NCBI GenBank assembly: GCA_023231265.1
Contig: JALNVT010000002.1
Span: 1-34,916 of the forward strand
Length of the DNA: 34,916 nucleotides
From: Sphaerochaetaceae bacterium
GTDB lineage: Bacteria; Spirochaetota; Spirochaetia; Sphaerochaetales; Sphaerochaetaceae
Reading direction: 5' to 3'
Shown: positions 7,724 through 15,706 of the stretch, piece after piece
Position numbering within the stretch: the stretch's first letter is position 1
Layout of the letters: every line of letters starts with the position of its first letter
Translations under genes and position numbers: made by a program
Notes under the pieces: model-generated
What the model was told of the DNA's origin: nothing
The model's input: only the letters and a program-made list of their open reading frames with translations
Database searches by the model: none

Positions 7724-8332
7724 TTACTCCTTGTTTGAATATGTGATGGATGCAGTGCGTCCCTTGATTTCCTTACCGTTGAACATTTCAATTGCTCTCT
7801 CGCAATTTGCTTCACTCATTGTGATGAAGGAATATTTGTCATGAACTCTAACTGCATATACGTCCTCTCTTTTGATAGATAGGCCATCTTGTAGCATTAT
7901 AGAAAGTTCCTTTGCATAAAGCTTTTTCATCTTACCGATGTTCAAGTAAAGAGTTCTAGCATCATCTGGATACACTCTTTCTTTTCTTTGCTTTGGAGCT
8001 TTCTTTTCAACTGCAGCTGCAGGTTTTGCTTTTCCGTTAGCAGCAGTTGAGTCTGATTGTTTTTTATCAACACCATCGAAGTTTTTTGGTTGTCTCTTCT
8101 TCTGAGGTCTTGATTTCTTCTCCCTAGCAGGTCTCTCGTTATCTAAAACTTCTTTTAATAAATAAGCCATAAAATAACCACGTAAGTGCCATGGGACATT
8201 CTTTTTGATTAACTTTTTATAAGTCTCCAGTTCATCTGGGTTGCCGTAAGCTTTTGTTTTGCTGGCAAGTAACTGGATTTTTCCGACAAGTAAATCTTTG
8301 TCGGTAGGGTTGCTCTTGTTTATATTATCCAT
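7724..8332 (-). CDS. DbpA RNA-binding-domain protein without a helicase domain
   Basis: A 202-residue protein. The last 75 residues (TLYLNIGKMKKL... to the end) match the RRM-like DbpA domain that guides DEAD-box helicase DbpA to 23S rRNA. The first 70 are an alpha-helical domain of unknown role, and a Lys/Arg/Pro/Ala-rich linker joins them. No helicase motif I-VI is present, so this is a stand-alone RNA-binding protein, possibly a partner of a helicase encoded elsewhere or a ribosome-assembly factor. The frame also offers an ATG two codons earlier (8338), but AAGGAG sits only two bases from that codon and eight from the ATG at 8332, so I choose 8332. It is first in an operon with the hydrolase and lies behind a structured RNA leader of about 200 bases. 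Confidence 0.85.
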   Translation of the reverse strand: MDNINKSNPTDKDLLVGKIQLLASKTKAYGNPDELETYKKLIKKNVPWHLRGYFMAYLLKEVLDNERPAREKKSRPQKKRQPKNFDGVDKKQSDSTAANGKAKPAAAVEKKAPKQRKERVYPDDARTLYLNIGKMKKLYAKELSIMLQDGLSIKREDVYAVRVHDKYSFITMSEANCERAIEMFNGKEIKGRTASITYSNKE

Positions 8333-8441
8333 GAGCATATCTCCTTACATATTTATTGTACTGACTGGGTATTTAGTACAACACCTTTTTTGACATTCAA
8401 AGAATAAAACCGACCGCAACGTTTTTGAATAGCTTTGAATA

Positions 8442-8534
8442 AGTAATCCTTAGATAAGAAAAGGACTTTCTAAGGGTCCATAGGATACCCTGAGGTCGCA
8501 ATGGAACATCGGATTTCCTGCAAAACCGATTACT
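8442..8534 (-). ncRNA. Structured 5' leader RNA of the DbpA-domain operon, family not recognised
   Basis: Read on the minus strand, AGTAATC (8534-8528) pairs with GATTACT (8448-8442) to close a multibranch fold. Inside it lie ATCGG/CCGAT (sharing bases with the closing stem), TCCAT/ATGGA, and CCTTAGA/TCTAAGG (8475-8469 with 8454-8448). An alternative pairing (GGAC/GTCC with TCCTT/AAGGA) competes with the last stem, so a switch between two states is possible. The predicted transcription start falls on the first base of the closing stem. A further hairpin, TTGTACT/AGTACAA, sits just before the ribosome site. It is not a TPP, SAM, lysine, cobalamin or cyclic-di-GMP riboswitch as far as I can tell. 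Confidence 0.5.
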
Positions 8535-8539
8535 ATGAG

Positions 8540-8567
8540 AATATAAAAGAAACAATAGCTTTGTCAA
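8540..8567 (-). promoter_or_regulatory. Promoter of the DbpA-domain operon, sharing its -35 box with the opposite promoter
   Basis: On the minus strand TTGACA (8567-8562) is perfect, the spacer is 16 and TATATT (8545-8540) is the -10. The start is expected near 8533-8534. The -35 box overlaps the plus-strand -35 TTGTCA (8561-8566) by five bases. Confidence 0.7.
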
Positions 8568-8589
8568 GGAATGAAATTTTTGATATAGT
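8561..8589 (+). promoter_or_regulatory. Promoter giving a leaderless mRNA for the coiled-coil protein gene
   Basis: TTGTCA (8561-8566), a 17-base spacer and TATAGT (8584-8589) leave six bases before the ATG at 8596. Transcription should therefore start at or next to the A of the start codon. No Shine-Dalgarno sequence is present. Confidence 0.7.
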
Positions 8590-8595
8590 GTTTTT

Positions 8596-9684
8596 ATGGC
8601 TAATAATCCTTTAGAATTGATTACAATTAAAAAAACTCAAATAGAAGAAAATGAAATGGATACGGCTCTTTTATATGAAGAATTGGGCCGTACTGTGTCT
8701 GATCTTGCTAAAAACAAATCTATTAGCTACTGTGATGAGTACTTAACAAGTTTTTCACTTGCAAATGATGAGTATTACAGGCTCAAGAAAACTCAAGAAA
8801 AATTTACCAATATTGAGAAGAATAGTACATCGCTGGCTGACGAAATAAAAAATATAAATAAAAAAATAAGAATAAATCAAAAAGAAATAAGAGAGATGCT
8901 GCTTCGTTTTGGTGCTGCTGCCTATGAAGCTTACAGCTCCAAGTCCTTAAATGATGAGATAATGAGTCTGTTATCGGCAATATTTGAAGAGAAACAGAAG
9001 AAGATAGAGAACCTTCAGCAAAAATTGCAGAGAACTAAGGGACAGCTGTTGAGGACTGTCATTCAAAATCGTCTTAACAGCATAAGAAAAAGTCTTCTTG
9101 AATTGTTCTATGAAGCTGCCATTCTCGTGGAGAGCAACGATTTTATTGATATGATTCCAATGAAGGACCAGCAGTCTGTTTTATCTCGTTACCATGATTT
9201 AAAAAATAAAGAAAGTGAGCTTGTTTACTCAAATAAGATATTGAAGAGTGAACTTGAAGAACTCCATAAAAAAGGTTCAGCAGAGGTCAAGACAAAACTT
9301 GAAGAGCTGAAGGTGAAGATTGAGATTGCTGCAGAGGATGAGAAGAATGCAGCAGTTTTACTTGGAACAGAATTGTATGATACTCTTCCTGATAATATAA
9401 CCAGTTATGAAATAGGTGATGAAGCTATAAATTTGATAGATCAAATCACTCTTCATAAAAGAACCATTGAAAAAATTGAAAAAGATATTGAATTGCTTCA
9501 TAATGAGTTGAAAATTGAAGACATAAAAACTCAAATAAGAGATAAAAACTCAGATATCGAAAGATTGGAGCTTCAGATCAAAAGTTGCACCGATCAAATT
9601 GAGAACATAGAAGATTCAATAGCTGAAAAGAAGAGTCAGATAGATGCCATTGTCAAAGAAGGTGTCTACATTGATGAAGACTGA
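8596..9684 (+). CDS. Long coiled-coil protein of unknown function
   Basis: A 362-residue cytosolic protein with no signal peptide or membrane segment. It is Lys/Glu-rich, and heptad-like patterns run through residues about 55-160, 190-245 and 280-350, so it should form extended coiled coils. The middle segment (AAYEAYSS, LLELFYEAAILVESNDFIDMIP) is less regular and may be a small globular domain. No enzyme motif is seen and I do not recognise a family. It is the first gene of a unit with mltG (6 bases downstream) and the PHP phosphatase. That suggests a link to cell-envelope growth, by position only. The mRNA is probably leaderless. Confidence 0.85.
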   Translation: MANNPLELITIKKTQIEENEMDTALLYEELGRTVSDLAKNKSISYCDEYLTSFSLANDEYYRLKKTQEKFTNIEKNSTSLADEIKNINKKIRINQKEIREMLLRFGAAAYEAYSSKSLNDEIMSLLSAIFEEKQKKIENLQQKLQRTKGQLLRTVIQNRLNSIRKSLLELFYEAAILVESNDFIDMIPMKDQQSVLSRYHDLKNKESELVYSNKILKSELEELHKKGSAEVKTKLEELKVKIEIAAEDEKNAAVLLGTELYDTLPDNITSYEIGDEAINLIDQITLHKRTIEKIEKDIELLHNELKIEDIKTQIRDKNSDIERLELQIKSCTDQIENIEDSIAEKKSQIDAIVKEGVYIDED

Positions 9685-9690
9685 TATAGG

Positions 9691-11460
9691 ATGAGTATGG
9701 AAGATTCAAAATCTAAAAAAGGTGAAAAACTAAGTTCTTCTGGACCTAAAAAGAGAGGTCTTCCAAGTTCAGGTACAGACGTTTTCAAAAAAAAGCCAAC
9801 TCTGAATGATGATGCTATAAAAAATTCCAAAACTGAAAAGAGTTGGAAACAGGGGACCCTCTTTACGGAAGGTGATGGAAAATCTAACACAAAGAGGCAA
9901 AAGAAAGCAGAGCATTCTGAAAAGAAGGAGAGGGTAGCTGTTAAAAAAGATAAAACAGCACCCAAAACTCAAACACCCAAAAAAACTGCCAAGAAGACTG
10001 AATCTGTCTCCAGCAAAAGAGAAGAGCTCAGCAGAGCAAAAACAGCTCATAAAGGAAAAACCTCTTCAACTGAAGTTAAACATGATGTCAAAAAGAACGC
10101 CAAAAAACCATCAGCTTCAAAAACAAAAGTTGAATCTCATAAAAAAGACAAAAAAACTGCAGCAAAGACTGGTTCCTCAAAGTCTACTTCTGTAAGACAT
10201 GATACCAAAGCAACCTCTCAAGGTAAAAAAGATGAAAAACCTAAAAGAAAGATAGCAAAAACAGGAGCAGTCAGATCAAAAGATGCCAAAGTTGCTGCTT
10301 CTAAGAAATCAAATAAAGATAAATCTGTAGCTAAGATACCTAAAAGTGCTGGAGAAAAAAGAAGTTCTTCATTGAAGATGAAAATTGCTGCACCTTTTTT
10401 AATTGGATTATCAATATTTTTGATTCTATTCATTGCATACCTTGGAAGAAGATCATACTTGGATAAGATGGCTGTACAAACATCATCAATTGAGCAGAAT
10501 CTTTTAAAAAGTGATGCCAAAGATACTGAAGATTTCATTCAGGCGAGTAAGATTGATGAAGTGAAGGAAATCATAAAACCATCTGAAACAGGTGATGCTT
10601 TTCAATCTTTTGAATTGGTCATCGAAAAAGGTATGAGTGCAAAAAATGTTGCATATCTAATTTCATTGAGTGGATTCTTTGATGAAGAATCTGCACTGAA
10701 TTACATGATAGACAACAACATTGCCAGCAAGATAAACATTGGAACATATTACCTGACTCCTTCAATGACAATGGAAGATGTTGCAGAGATGATAACCGTG
10801 AAGAGCAATCTTTCTGTCAAGATTTACCCAGGAATGACACTGAATCAGATTGAAGATGTTCTTGTAAAAAGAAATTTAATTGATGAGGGAAAGTTTGTTG
10901 ATGCCTGCACTTCCATATGTGATAGATATGGATTGACGTTTGTTGAAGGCTGGTTCTTAGCTGGTACCTATAAAATTGATGAATCATTTGATGTAGATGA
11001 ACTTGCTTTGAATATGTATTATGCAATGCTCAATGCTCTTTCTCCCTATCTCTCTGATATTGCATCTTCGAGTTACAGTGTGGAGCAGACTCTGATAATT
11101 GCTTCTTTGATTCAAGCAGAGACCAATGATGTGAATCAGATGCCTCTGATATCTCAGGTAATTCACAATAGATTGCTATCTGATATGCCTCTTGGTATCA
11201 ATGCCACAACTTGTTATGAACTTGGTGTCTATTCCTCTGATATAGATCAGAGTGTTTATGATGAGATCACAGACTACAATACAAGAAGAAAGAAAGGACT
11301 GGTTCCAAGCGGAATATGTTCAATCAGTGCTGATGCTTTGAAAGCTGCAGTTCATCCAACTCCTGGTGATTATCTCTATTACAATCATCAGAAAGATGGG
11401 ACAATGCTCATGGCCAAAACTTATGAGCAACATTTATTAAATATTGAGGAAGATAAATAA
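9691..11460 (+). CDS. mltG: MltG (YceG-like) endolytic murein transglycosylase with a long basic N-terminal extension
   Basis: A 589-residue protein. Residues 1-230 are a low-complexity, Lys/Ser/Thr/Ala-rich cytoplasmic region. A single membrane helix follows at about 234-252 (PFLIGLSIFLILFIAYLG), then the periplasmic LysM-like region and the YceG catalytic domain to the end. The segment ASLIQAETN carries Glu477, aligned with the catalytic Glu218 of E. coli MltG. INAT, YNTRRKKGLVPSGI and KAAVHPTPGDYLYY are also family landmarks. MltG cuts nascent glycan strands inside the membrane-proximal wall and sets their length. The family is usually about 340-400 residues, so the extension is the odd part. 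The second ATG (9697) has AGGA five bases ahead and may be the true start. It is in one unit with the coiled-coil gene before and the PHP gene after. Confidence 0.9.
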   Translation: MSMEDSKSKKGEKLSSSGPKKRGLPSSGTDVFKKKPTLNDDAIKNSKTEKSWKQGTLFTEGDGKSNTKRQKKAEHSEKKERVAVKKDKTAPKTQTPKKTAKKTESVSSKREELSRAKTAHKGKTSSTEVKHDVKKNAKKPSASKTKVESHKKDKKTAAKTGSSKSTSVRHDTKATSQGKKDEKPKRKIAKTGAVRSKDAKVAASKKSNKDKSVAKIPKSAGEKRSSSLKMKIAAPFLIGLSIFLILFIAYLGRRSYLDKMAVQTSSIEQNLLKSDAKDTEDFIQASKIDEVKEIIKPSETGDAFQSFELVIEKGMSAKNVAYLISLSGFFDEESALNYMIDNNIASKINIGTYYLTPSMTMEDVAEMITVKSNLSVKIYPGMTLNQIEDVLVKRNLIDEGKFVDACTSICDRYGLTFVEGWFLAGTYKIDESFDVDELALNMYYAMLNALSPYLSDIASSSYSVEQTLIIASLIQAETNDVNQMPLISQVIHNRLLSDMPLGINATTCYELGVYSSDIDQSVYDEITDYNTRRKKGLVPSGICSISADALKAAVHPTPGDYLYYNHQKDGTMLMAKTYEQHLLNIEEDK

Positions 11461-11462
11461 AA

Positions 11463-12293
11463 ATGGAAGTTAAATTTGGTGAATATTGCCTTCACACTCA
11501 CTCTTTTTACTGTGGGCATGGAGTTGGTACTTTAAAAGATTATTGTGATAGTACAGTTGATGCTGATATGAAGGTCTTGGGGTTCAGTGAGCACTGTCCT
11601 GTAAGAGAGAATCGTTGGGCAAAATCTAGAATGGATTACAATATGCTTGATACTTATCTTAATGATGTTGAGAGACAGAAGAGAGATTATGAGGGCAAGC
11701 TTGTTGTTCTATCTGGTTTGGAATGTGATTATTATAAAGAGTACAAGAATTACATGACAGAGCTCAAAGAAAGATTGGATTATCTCATAACAGGTGTTCA
11801 TTATCTGCAGACATCAACTGAAAAAGATTTTGCTCTTCATCATTATATAATGGGTAAAAAGGAGCTTTTTGCTTATTCCAAACAGTATATAGATTCAATT
11901 GAGTCAGGATTGTTCAGCTTCGCAGCTCATCCAGATTTATTTGCAATACAGTATCATCATTTTGATAAAGAAGCAGAAGCTGTTTCAAAAGATATCATTG
12001 AATGTGCAATTTCCTATGATATACCTCTGGAGGTCAATGGAAATGGTATTTTGAAAGAGGAGATCTATGTTGATGGAGAGTTCAGACATCCATATCCAAT
12101 TGCAGAATTCTGGAAGATAGCTCAGAATTATCCTGAATTGAAGGTGATTGCAAATGCCGATGCTCATGATCCCAAAAATATTGCACGCTTTCCTGATGAC
12201 TGCACAAATTTTTTACTGCCGTTCTCCATACAGTATAAATCTCTTGAATTATCAGATAACTCTCCTAAAGATGGCAAGATAAAATTTATATAA
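11463..12293 (+). CDS. PHP-domain phosphatase, HisJ-type histidinol-phosphatase family
   Basis: A 276-residue PHP-fold protein. Metal ligands are visible in order: HTHSFYCGHG (His11, His13), the SEHCP segment, GLECDY (Glu), TGVHYL (His), AAHPDLF (His) and ANADAHD (Asp, His). This arrangement is that of HisJ-type histidinol-phosphate phosphatase and its relatives, which use a trinuclear metal centre. No his gene is nearby, so it may act on another phosphate ester; the exact substrate is open. It starts two bases after the mltG stop, with GAGGA inside the end of mltG, so it is the last gene of that unit. A terminator hairpin begins at its stop codon. Confidence 0.82.
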   Translation: MEVKFGEYCLHTHSFYCGHGVGTLKDYCDSTVDADMKVLGFSEHCPVRENRWAKSRMDYNMLDTYLNDVERQKRDYEGKLVVLSGLECDYYKEYKNYMTELKERLDYLITGVHYLQTSTEKDFALHHYIMGKKELFAYSKQYIDSIESGLFSFAAHPDLFAIQYHHFDKEAEAVSKDIIECAISYDIPLEVNGNGILKEEIYVDGEFRHPYPIAEFWKIAQNYPELKVIANADAHDPKNIARFPDDCTNFLLPFSIQYKSLELSDNSPKDGKIKFI

Positions 12294-12325
12294 AAACAGA
12301 TGATTTTAAAAATTCATCTTGTTTT
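12293..12325 (+). terminator. Hairpin terminator of the coiled-coil/mltG/PHP unit
   Basis: AAAACAGATGA (12293-12303) pairs with TCATCTTGTTTT (12314-12325) with one bulged T. The right arm ends in GTTTT and overlaps the -35 box of the next promoter (12319-12324), so termination and initiation are packed together. Confidence 0.6.
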
Positions 12326-12347
12326 ACCTCGCTATACTATGTACTAT
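12319..12347 (+). promoter_or_regulatory. Promoter giving a leaderless mRNA for the htrA-uvrB unit
   Basis: TTGTTT (12319-12324), a 17-base spacer and TACTAT (12342-12347) leave six bases before the ATG at 12354. No Shine-Dalgarno sequence is present. A stronger-looking TATACT at 12333 has no -35 at the right distance. Confidence 0.5.
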
Positions 12348-12353
12348 TAATTC

Positions 12354-13619
12354 ATGGATAATTCGAAAAATAATCGTAAGTTTTCTTACTTGAAAATAGC
12401 AATAATTGCATTGATTGTAATAGTGGTTCTGCTTTTTCTTCATAGATGGAGCATCAAGATACAGACAAAATATGATAGAGATGAATTGAGATCTGATGTT
12501 GAGAAGATCTTAGATAATGAAGGAGAGAGAGGTCTCCTATCTCTAGGTGGAGTTGAGGTTGGAGATCTTTTTTATGATGAAGATGGTGTCTCCTTGATTC
12601 TAGGAGATTCAAGCAGTTGGGAATATACAAGTGATGAAAAGCAGAATATCGATGTATATGAAAAAACAGAAAACAGTGTTGTTTATATAAGCAGTACCAC
12701 ACAATCAAGTGATGGCACAGTTTCAACGACCACAGGATCTGGTATAGTTCTATCAAATGCCGGTGAGATTCTCACAAACTATCATGTTATTGGTGATTCT
12801 GAAAATATTGTTGTCACCCTTGTTGATGAGAGCTCTCACAAAGCAGAGGTCGTTGGTCTTGATGAAGTTGATGATATAGCTGTCATCAAAATTGAAGAGA
12901 ATGATAGCTTGATTCCCATAAAATTGGGTCGCTCCAATGGTCTTAAAATAGGTCAGAAGGTTCTGGCTATAGGAAATCCTTTTGGCTATGATAGAACCCT
13001 GACAACAGGTATTGTAAGTGGGTTGAACAGAGCTGTTCAAACTCAGGATGAAACTCTTGCAATTGGAATGATTCAAACCGATGCAGCTATCAATCCAGGA
13101 AACAGTGGTGGTCCACTGCTGAATGGTCATGGTGAGATGGTTGGAATGAATACTTCAATCTATACTCAGAGTGATACTCAAGGTATGAACTTTGCAATTC
13201 CAATCGATACAGTACTATCTCTGCTTCCTGACTTACTTACAAATGGTAAGGTCCTTCGTGGTTGGATCGATATAGTTCCAATTCAACTCACAAAACAACT
13301 GGCACAATACAACGACCTACCTATATCAGATGGAATATTGGTATCACAGGTTGAAAAAGGCGGAAAGGCTGAGAGTGCAGGACTCAGAGGTGGAGATCAG
13401 AAGGTAAGTTATGGTAAGTCTGTCATCTATTTAGGTGGAGATGTAATCACCGAGATAAATGGTCGAACCATCAGTACATACAATGATTATTACAATGCTC
13501 TTTTGACAACCAAAATGGGTGACAAAGCAAAGCTCACCATATTGAGAGATGGAAAAGAAAAAGAGATAACCGTTACTTTGGTTGAAAGAGCTGAAGACAT
13601 AAACAAGGTCGAAAACTAA
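12354..13619 (+). CDS. HtrA/DegP-like membrane-anchored serine protease with a PDZ domain
   Basis: A 421-residue protein. One N-terminal membrane helix (residues about 12-30) anchors it with the bulk in the periplasm. A trypsin-like S1C domain spans about 105-285 with catalytic His144 (TNYHVIG), Asp174 (DDIAVIKI) and Ser251 (GNSGGP). A single C-terminal PDZ domain covers about 320-410. This is the DegS/HtrA layout: it may degrade misfolded envelope proteins or cut a regulated substrate. A stretch of about 75 residues between the helix and the protease domain is unlike the usual short linker. Its stop codon shares one base with the uvrB start, so the two are translated together. The mRNA appears leaderless. 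Confidence 0.92.
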   Translation: MDNSKNNRKFSYLKIAIIALIVIVVLLFLHRWSIKIQTKYDRDELRSDVEKILDNEGERGLLSLGGVEVGDLFYDEDGVSLILGDSSSWEYTSDEKQNIDVYEKTENSVVYISSTTQSSDGTVSTTTGSGIVLSNAGEILTNYHVIGDSENIVVTLVDESSHKAEVVGLDEVDDIAVIKIEENDSLIPIKLGRSNGLKIGQKVLAIGNPFGYDRTLTTGIVSGLNRAVQTQDETLAIGMIQTDAAINPGNSGGPLLNGHGEMVGMNTSIYTQSDTQGMNFAIPIDTVLSLLPDLLTNGKVLRGWIDIVPIQLTKQLAQYNDLPISDGILVSQVEKGGKAESAGLRGGDQKVSYGKSVIYLGGDVITEINGRTISTYNDYYNALLTTKMGDKAKLTILRDGKEKEITVTLVERAEDINKVEN

Positions 13620-15706
13620 TGGAAGATAAAGAAAAAAATATAGATGATAAGAAGAAAATAAATTGGGGAGGAGAGCTGGTTGAGAACTACCATAAAGCAT
13701 CAGGCAAAGCTCAAATTCCTCTTCATGTGGTCTCTCCCTATGATCCAGCTGGAGATCAAGCTCAGGCAATTGAAAAGCTTGCAGAAGGTTTTAAAAATGG
13801 AGAGCACAGTCAGATATTGAAAGGTGTTACAGGTTCAGGTAAGACCTATACAATGGCAAAGGTAATTGAAAAGATAAACAGACCGACACTCATATTGTCT
13901 CACAACAAAACTCTTGCAGCACAGCTGTATCGAGAGTTCAAGTCCTTCTTTCCAAACAATGCTGTTGAATATTTTGTATCAACATATGATTATTATCAAC
14001 CTGAAGCATACGTTCCAGGGCGTGATCTCTACATAGAAAAAACAGCAGATATAAATCAGGAGGTTGATAGACTCAGATTGAGTGCATCTTTCTCTTTGAT
14101 GGAGCGTCGTGATGTAATCGTGGTCTCAACTGTATCCTGCATATATGGTCTGGGCTCTCCTGTTGATCTTAAGGACATGGTTCATGTCTTCAAGAAAGGT
14201 GAGATTTTTGACCATAAAAGTGATATTGAGGCAATGGTTCGAATGCAGTATGAAAGAAATGATGCTGTTTTGACCAGAGGAAGTTTCAGAGTCAGAGGAG
14301 ATGTAATTGAGATCTGTCCATCTTATTTGGAGAATGCCATCAGAATAATACTTGACTGGGATGTCATTGAATCAATAACATGGTTTGATCCAATCAGTGG
14401 CAAGAAAGGCGACAGTGTTGAGCAGTTCTCTCTGTATCCTGCCAAGCAGTTTGTTATGCCCCATGAAGCTGTTTTGAATTCCATTAAGGTCATTGAGAAC
14501 GAACTCAAAGAGAGAATAGAATATTTCACCTCCCAGGGCAGACTCTTGGAAGCAGAGAGAATCAAAAGCCGTGTTGAATATGATATTGAGATGCTCAAAG
14601 AGATTGGTTATTGCTCAGGAATTGAGAACTACTCAAGACCTCTGACTGGCCGAAAAGAAGGTCAGAGACCTGCAGTGCTGCTTGATTATTTCCCAGATGA
14701 CTTTGTCACATTCATCGACGAATCTCATGTAACACTTCCTCAAGTTGGAGCCATGTATGAAGGAGACAGGTCAAGAAAATTGAATCTTGTAAATTATGGT
14801 TTCAGACTTCCTTCTGCTCTTGATAACCGACCTATGAAATTCAAAGAATTTGATGAGAAAGTTGGTCAGAGAGTTTATGTATCTGCAACACCAGGAAGAT
14901 TGGAAAATGCAGAGACTGACAATGTTGTTGAACAGCTCATAAGACCTACTGGACTTCTAGATCCTGTTATTGAAGTAAGAAAATCTGAAGGTCAGATGGA
15001 AGATCTCTATAACGAGATTCAGAAGACAACAGAGCAGGGCAGAAGGGTTCTTGTAACAACTCTCACAAAGAAGATGAGTGAGGATCTCACCGATTATCTT
15101 CTCTCGTTGGGATTGAAGGTCAGATACCTTCACAGTGGAATTGAGACCATAGAAAGAGTTGAAATTTTACGCGATCTTAGAAAGGGTGTCTTTGATGTTT
15201 TGATTGGTATCAACCTGCTTCGTGAGGGTCTCGATTTACCAGAGGTCTCTCTTGTTGCAATTCTTGATGCCGATAAGATTGGCTTCCTTCGTTCTGCTAC
15301 AGCACTGGTTCAAACAATTGGTCGTGCGGCACGTAACTCAGATGGTCGTGTCATCATGTATGCAGATAGAGAATCTGATGCAATGAAAGAGGCCATCGGC
15401 GAGACAAAAAGGCGTCGAGAGATTCAAATGCAATACAATGAAGAGCATGGTATAACTCCAACAACAATTGATAAAGCTATTGAAGATCTGATTGAAAGAG
15501 ATAAGAAAGAAGCAATTGAGGATGTCAAAGAAGAGATCGATATCAGACGATCTGGCTACAACCTATTGGCCAAAAAGGACAGAAAGAAATACATAAAGGA
15601 ACTTGAGAAAGAGATGTTCAATTATGCAAAAGATCTGGAATTTGAAAAAGCTGCAGCCCTTCGTGATGAAATTGAGAAGATCAAGAGTGAAGAGATAAAC
15701 TTCTAA
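13619..15706 (+). CDS. uvrB: UvrB, excision nuclease subunit B
   Basis: A 695-residue UvrB of normal domain order. Walker A GVTGSGKT is at residues 69-76, the beta-hairpin STYDYYQPEAYVP and its YIEKTADIN continuation follow, then the helicase motif FIDESHV near 365, SATPG, and the helicase C-terminal motifs GLDLPEVSL and QTIGRAARN. A C-terminal UVR motif (YAKDLEFEKAAALRDEI) binds UvrC. UvrB receives damaged DNA from UvrA and positions UvrC for incision. The N-terminus has about 35 extra hydrophilic residues before the conserved start of the family. It overlaps the htrA-like stop by one base. Its 3' end overlaps the convergent caspase-like gene by four bases and no terminator is visible between them. 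Confidence 0.97.
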   Translation: MEDKEKNIDDKKKINWGGELVENYHKASGKAQIPLHVVSPYDPAGDQAQAIEKLAEGFKNGEHSQILKGVTGSGKTYTMAKVIEKINRPTLILSHNKTLAAQLYREFKSFFPNNAVEYFVSTYDYYQPEAYVPGRDLYIEKTADINQEVDRLRLSASFSLMERRDVIVVSTVSCIYGLGSPVDLKDMVHVFKKGEIFDHKSDIEAMVRMQYERNDAVLTRGSFRVRGDVIEICPSYLENAIRIILDWDVIESITWFDPISGKKGDSVEQFSLYPAKQFVMPHEAVLNSIKVIENELKERIEYFTSQGRLLEAERIKSRVEYDIEMLKEIGYCSGIENYSRPLTGRKEGQRPAVLLDYFPDDFVTFIDESHVTLPQVGAMYEGDRSRKLNLVNYGFRLPSALDNRPMKFKEFDEKVGQRVYVSATPGRLENAETDNVVEQLIRPTGLLDPVIEVRKSEGQMEDLYNEIQKTTEQGRRVLVTTLTKKMSEDLTDYLLSLGLKVRYLHSGIETIERVEILRDLRKGVFDVLIGINLLREGLDLPEVSLVAILDADKIGFLRSATALVQTIGRAARNSDGRVIMYADRESDAMKEAIGETKRRREIQMQYNEEHGITPTTIDKAIEDLIERDKKEAIEDVKEEIDIRRSGYNLLAKKDRKKYIKELEKEMFNYAKDLEFEKAAALRDEIEKIKSEEINF

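Noticed and set aside
8442..8534. tRNA-like or TPP/SAM-type riboswitch in the DbpA-domain leader
   Set aside because: No T-arm, no anticodon loop of proper size, and no THI box or SAM-type conserved segments; kept as an unassigned structured RNA.
9700..10370. Lysine-rich region of mltG as a frameshifted or non-coding insertion
   Set aside because: The frame is continuous with the membrane and catalytic domains and has no stop; composition is biased but coding-like.
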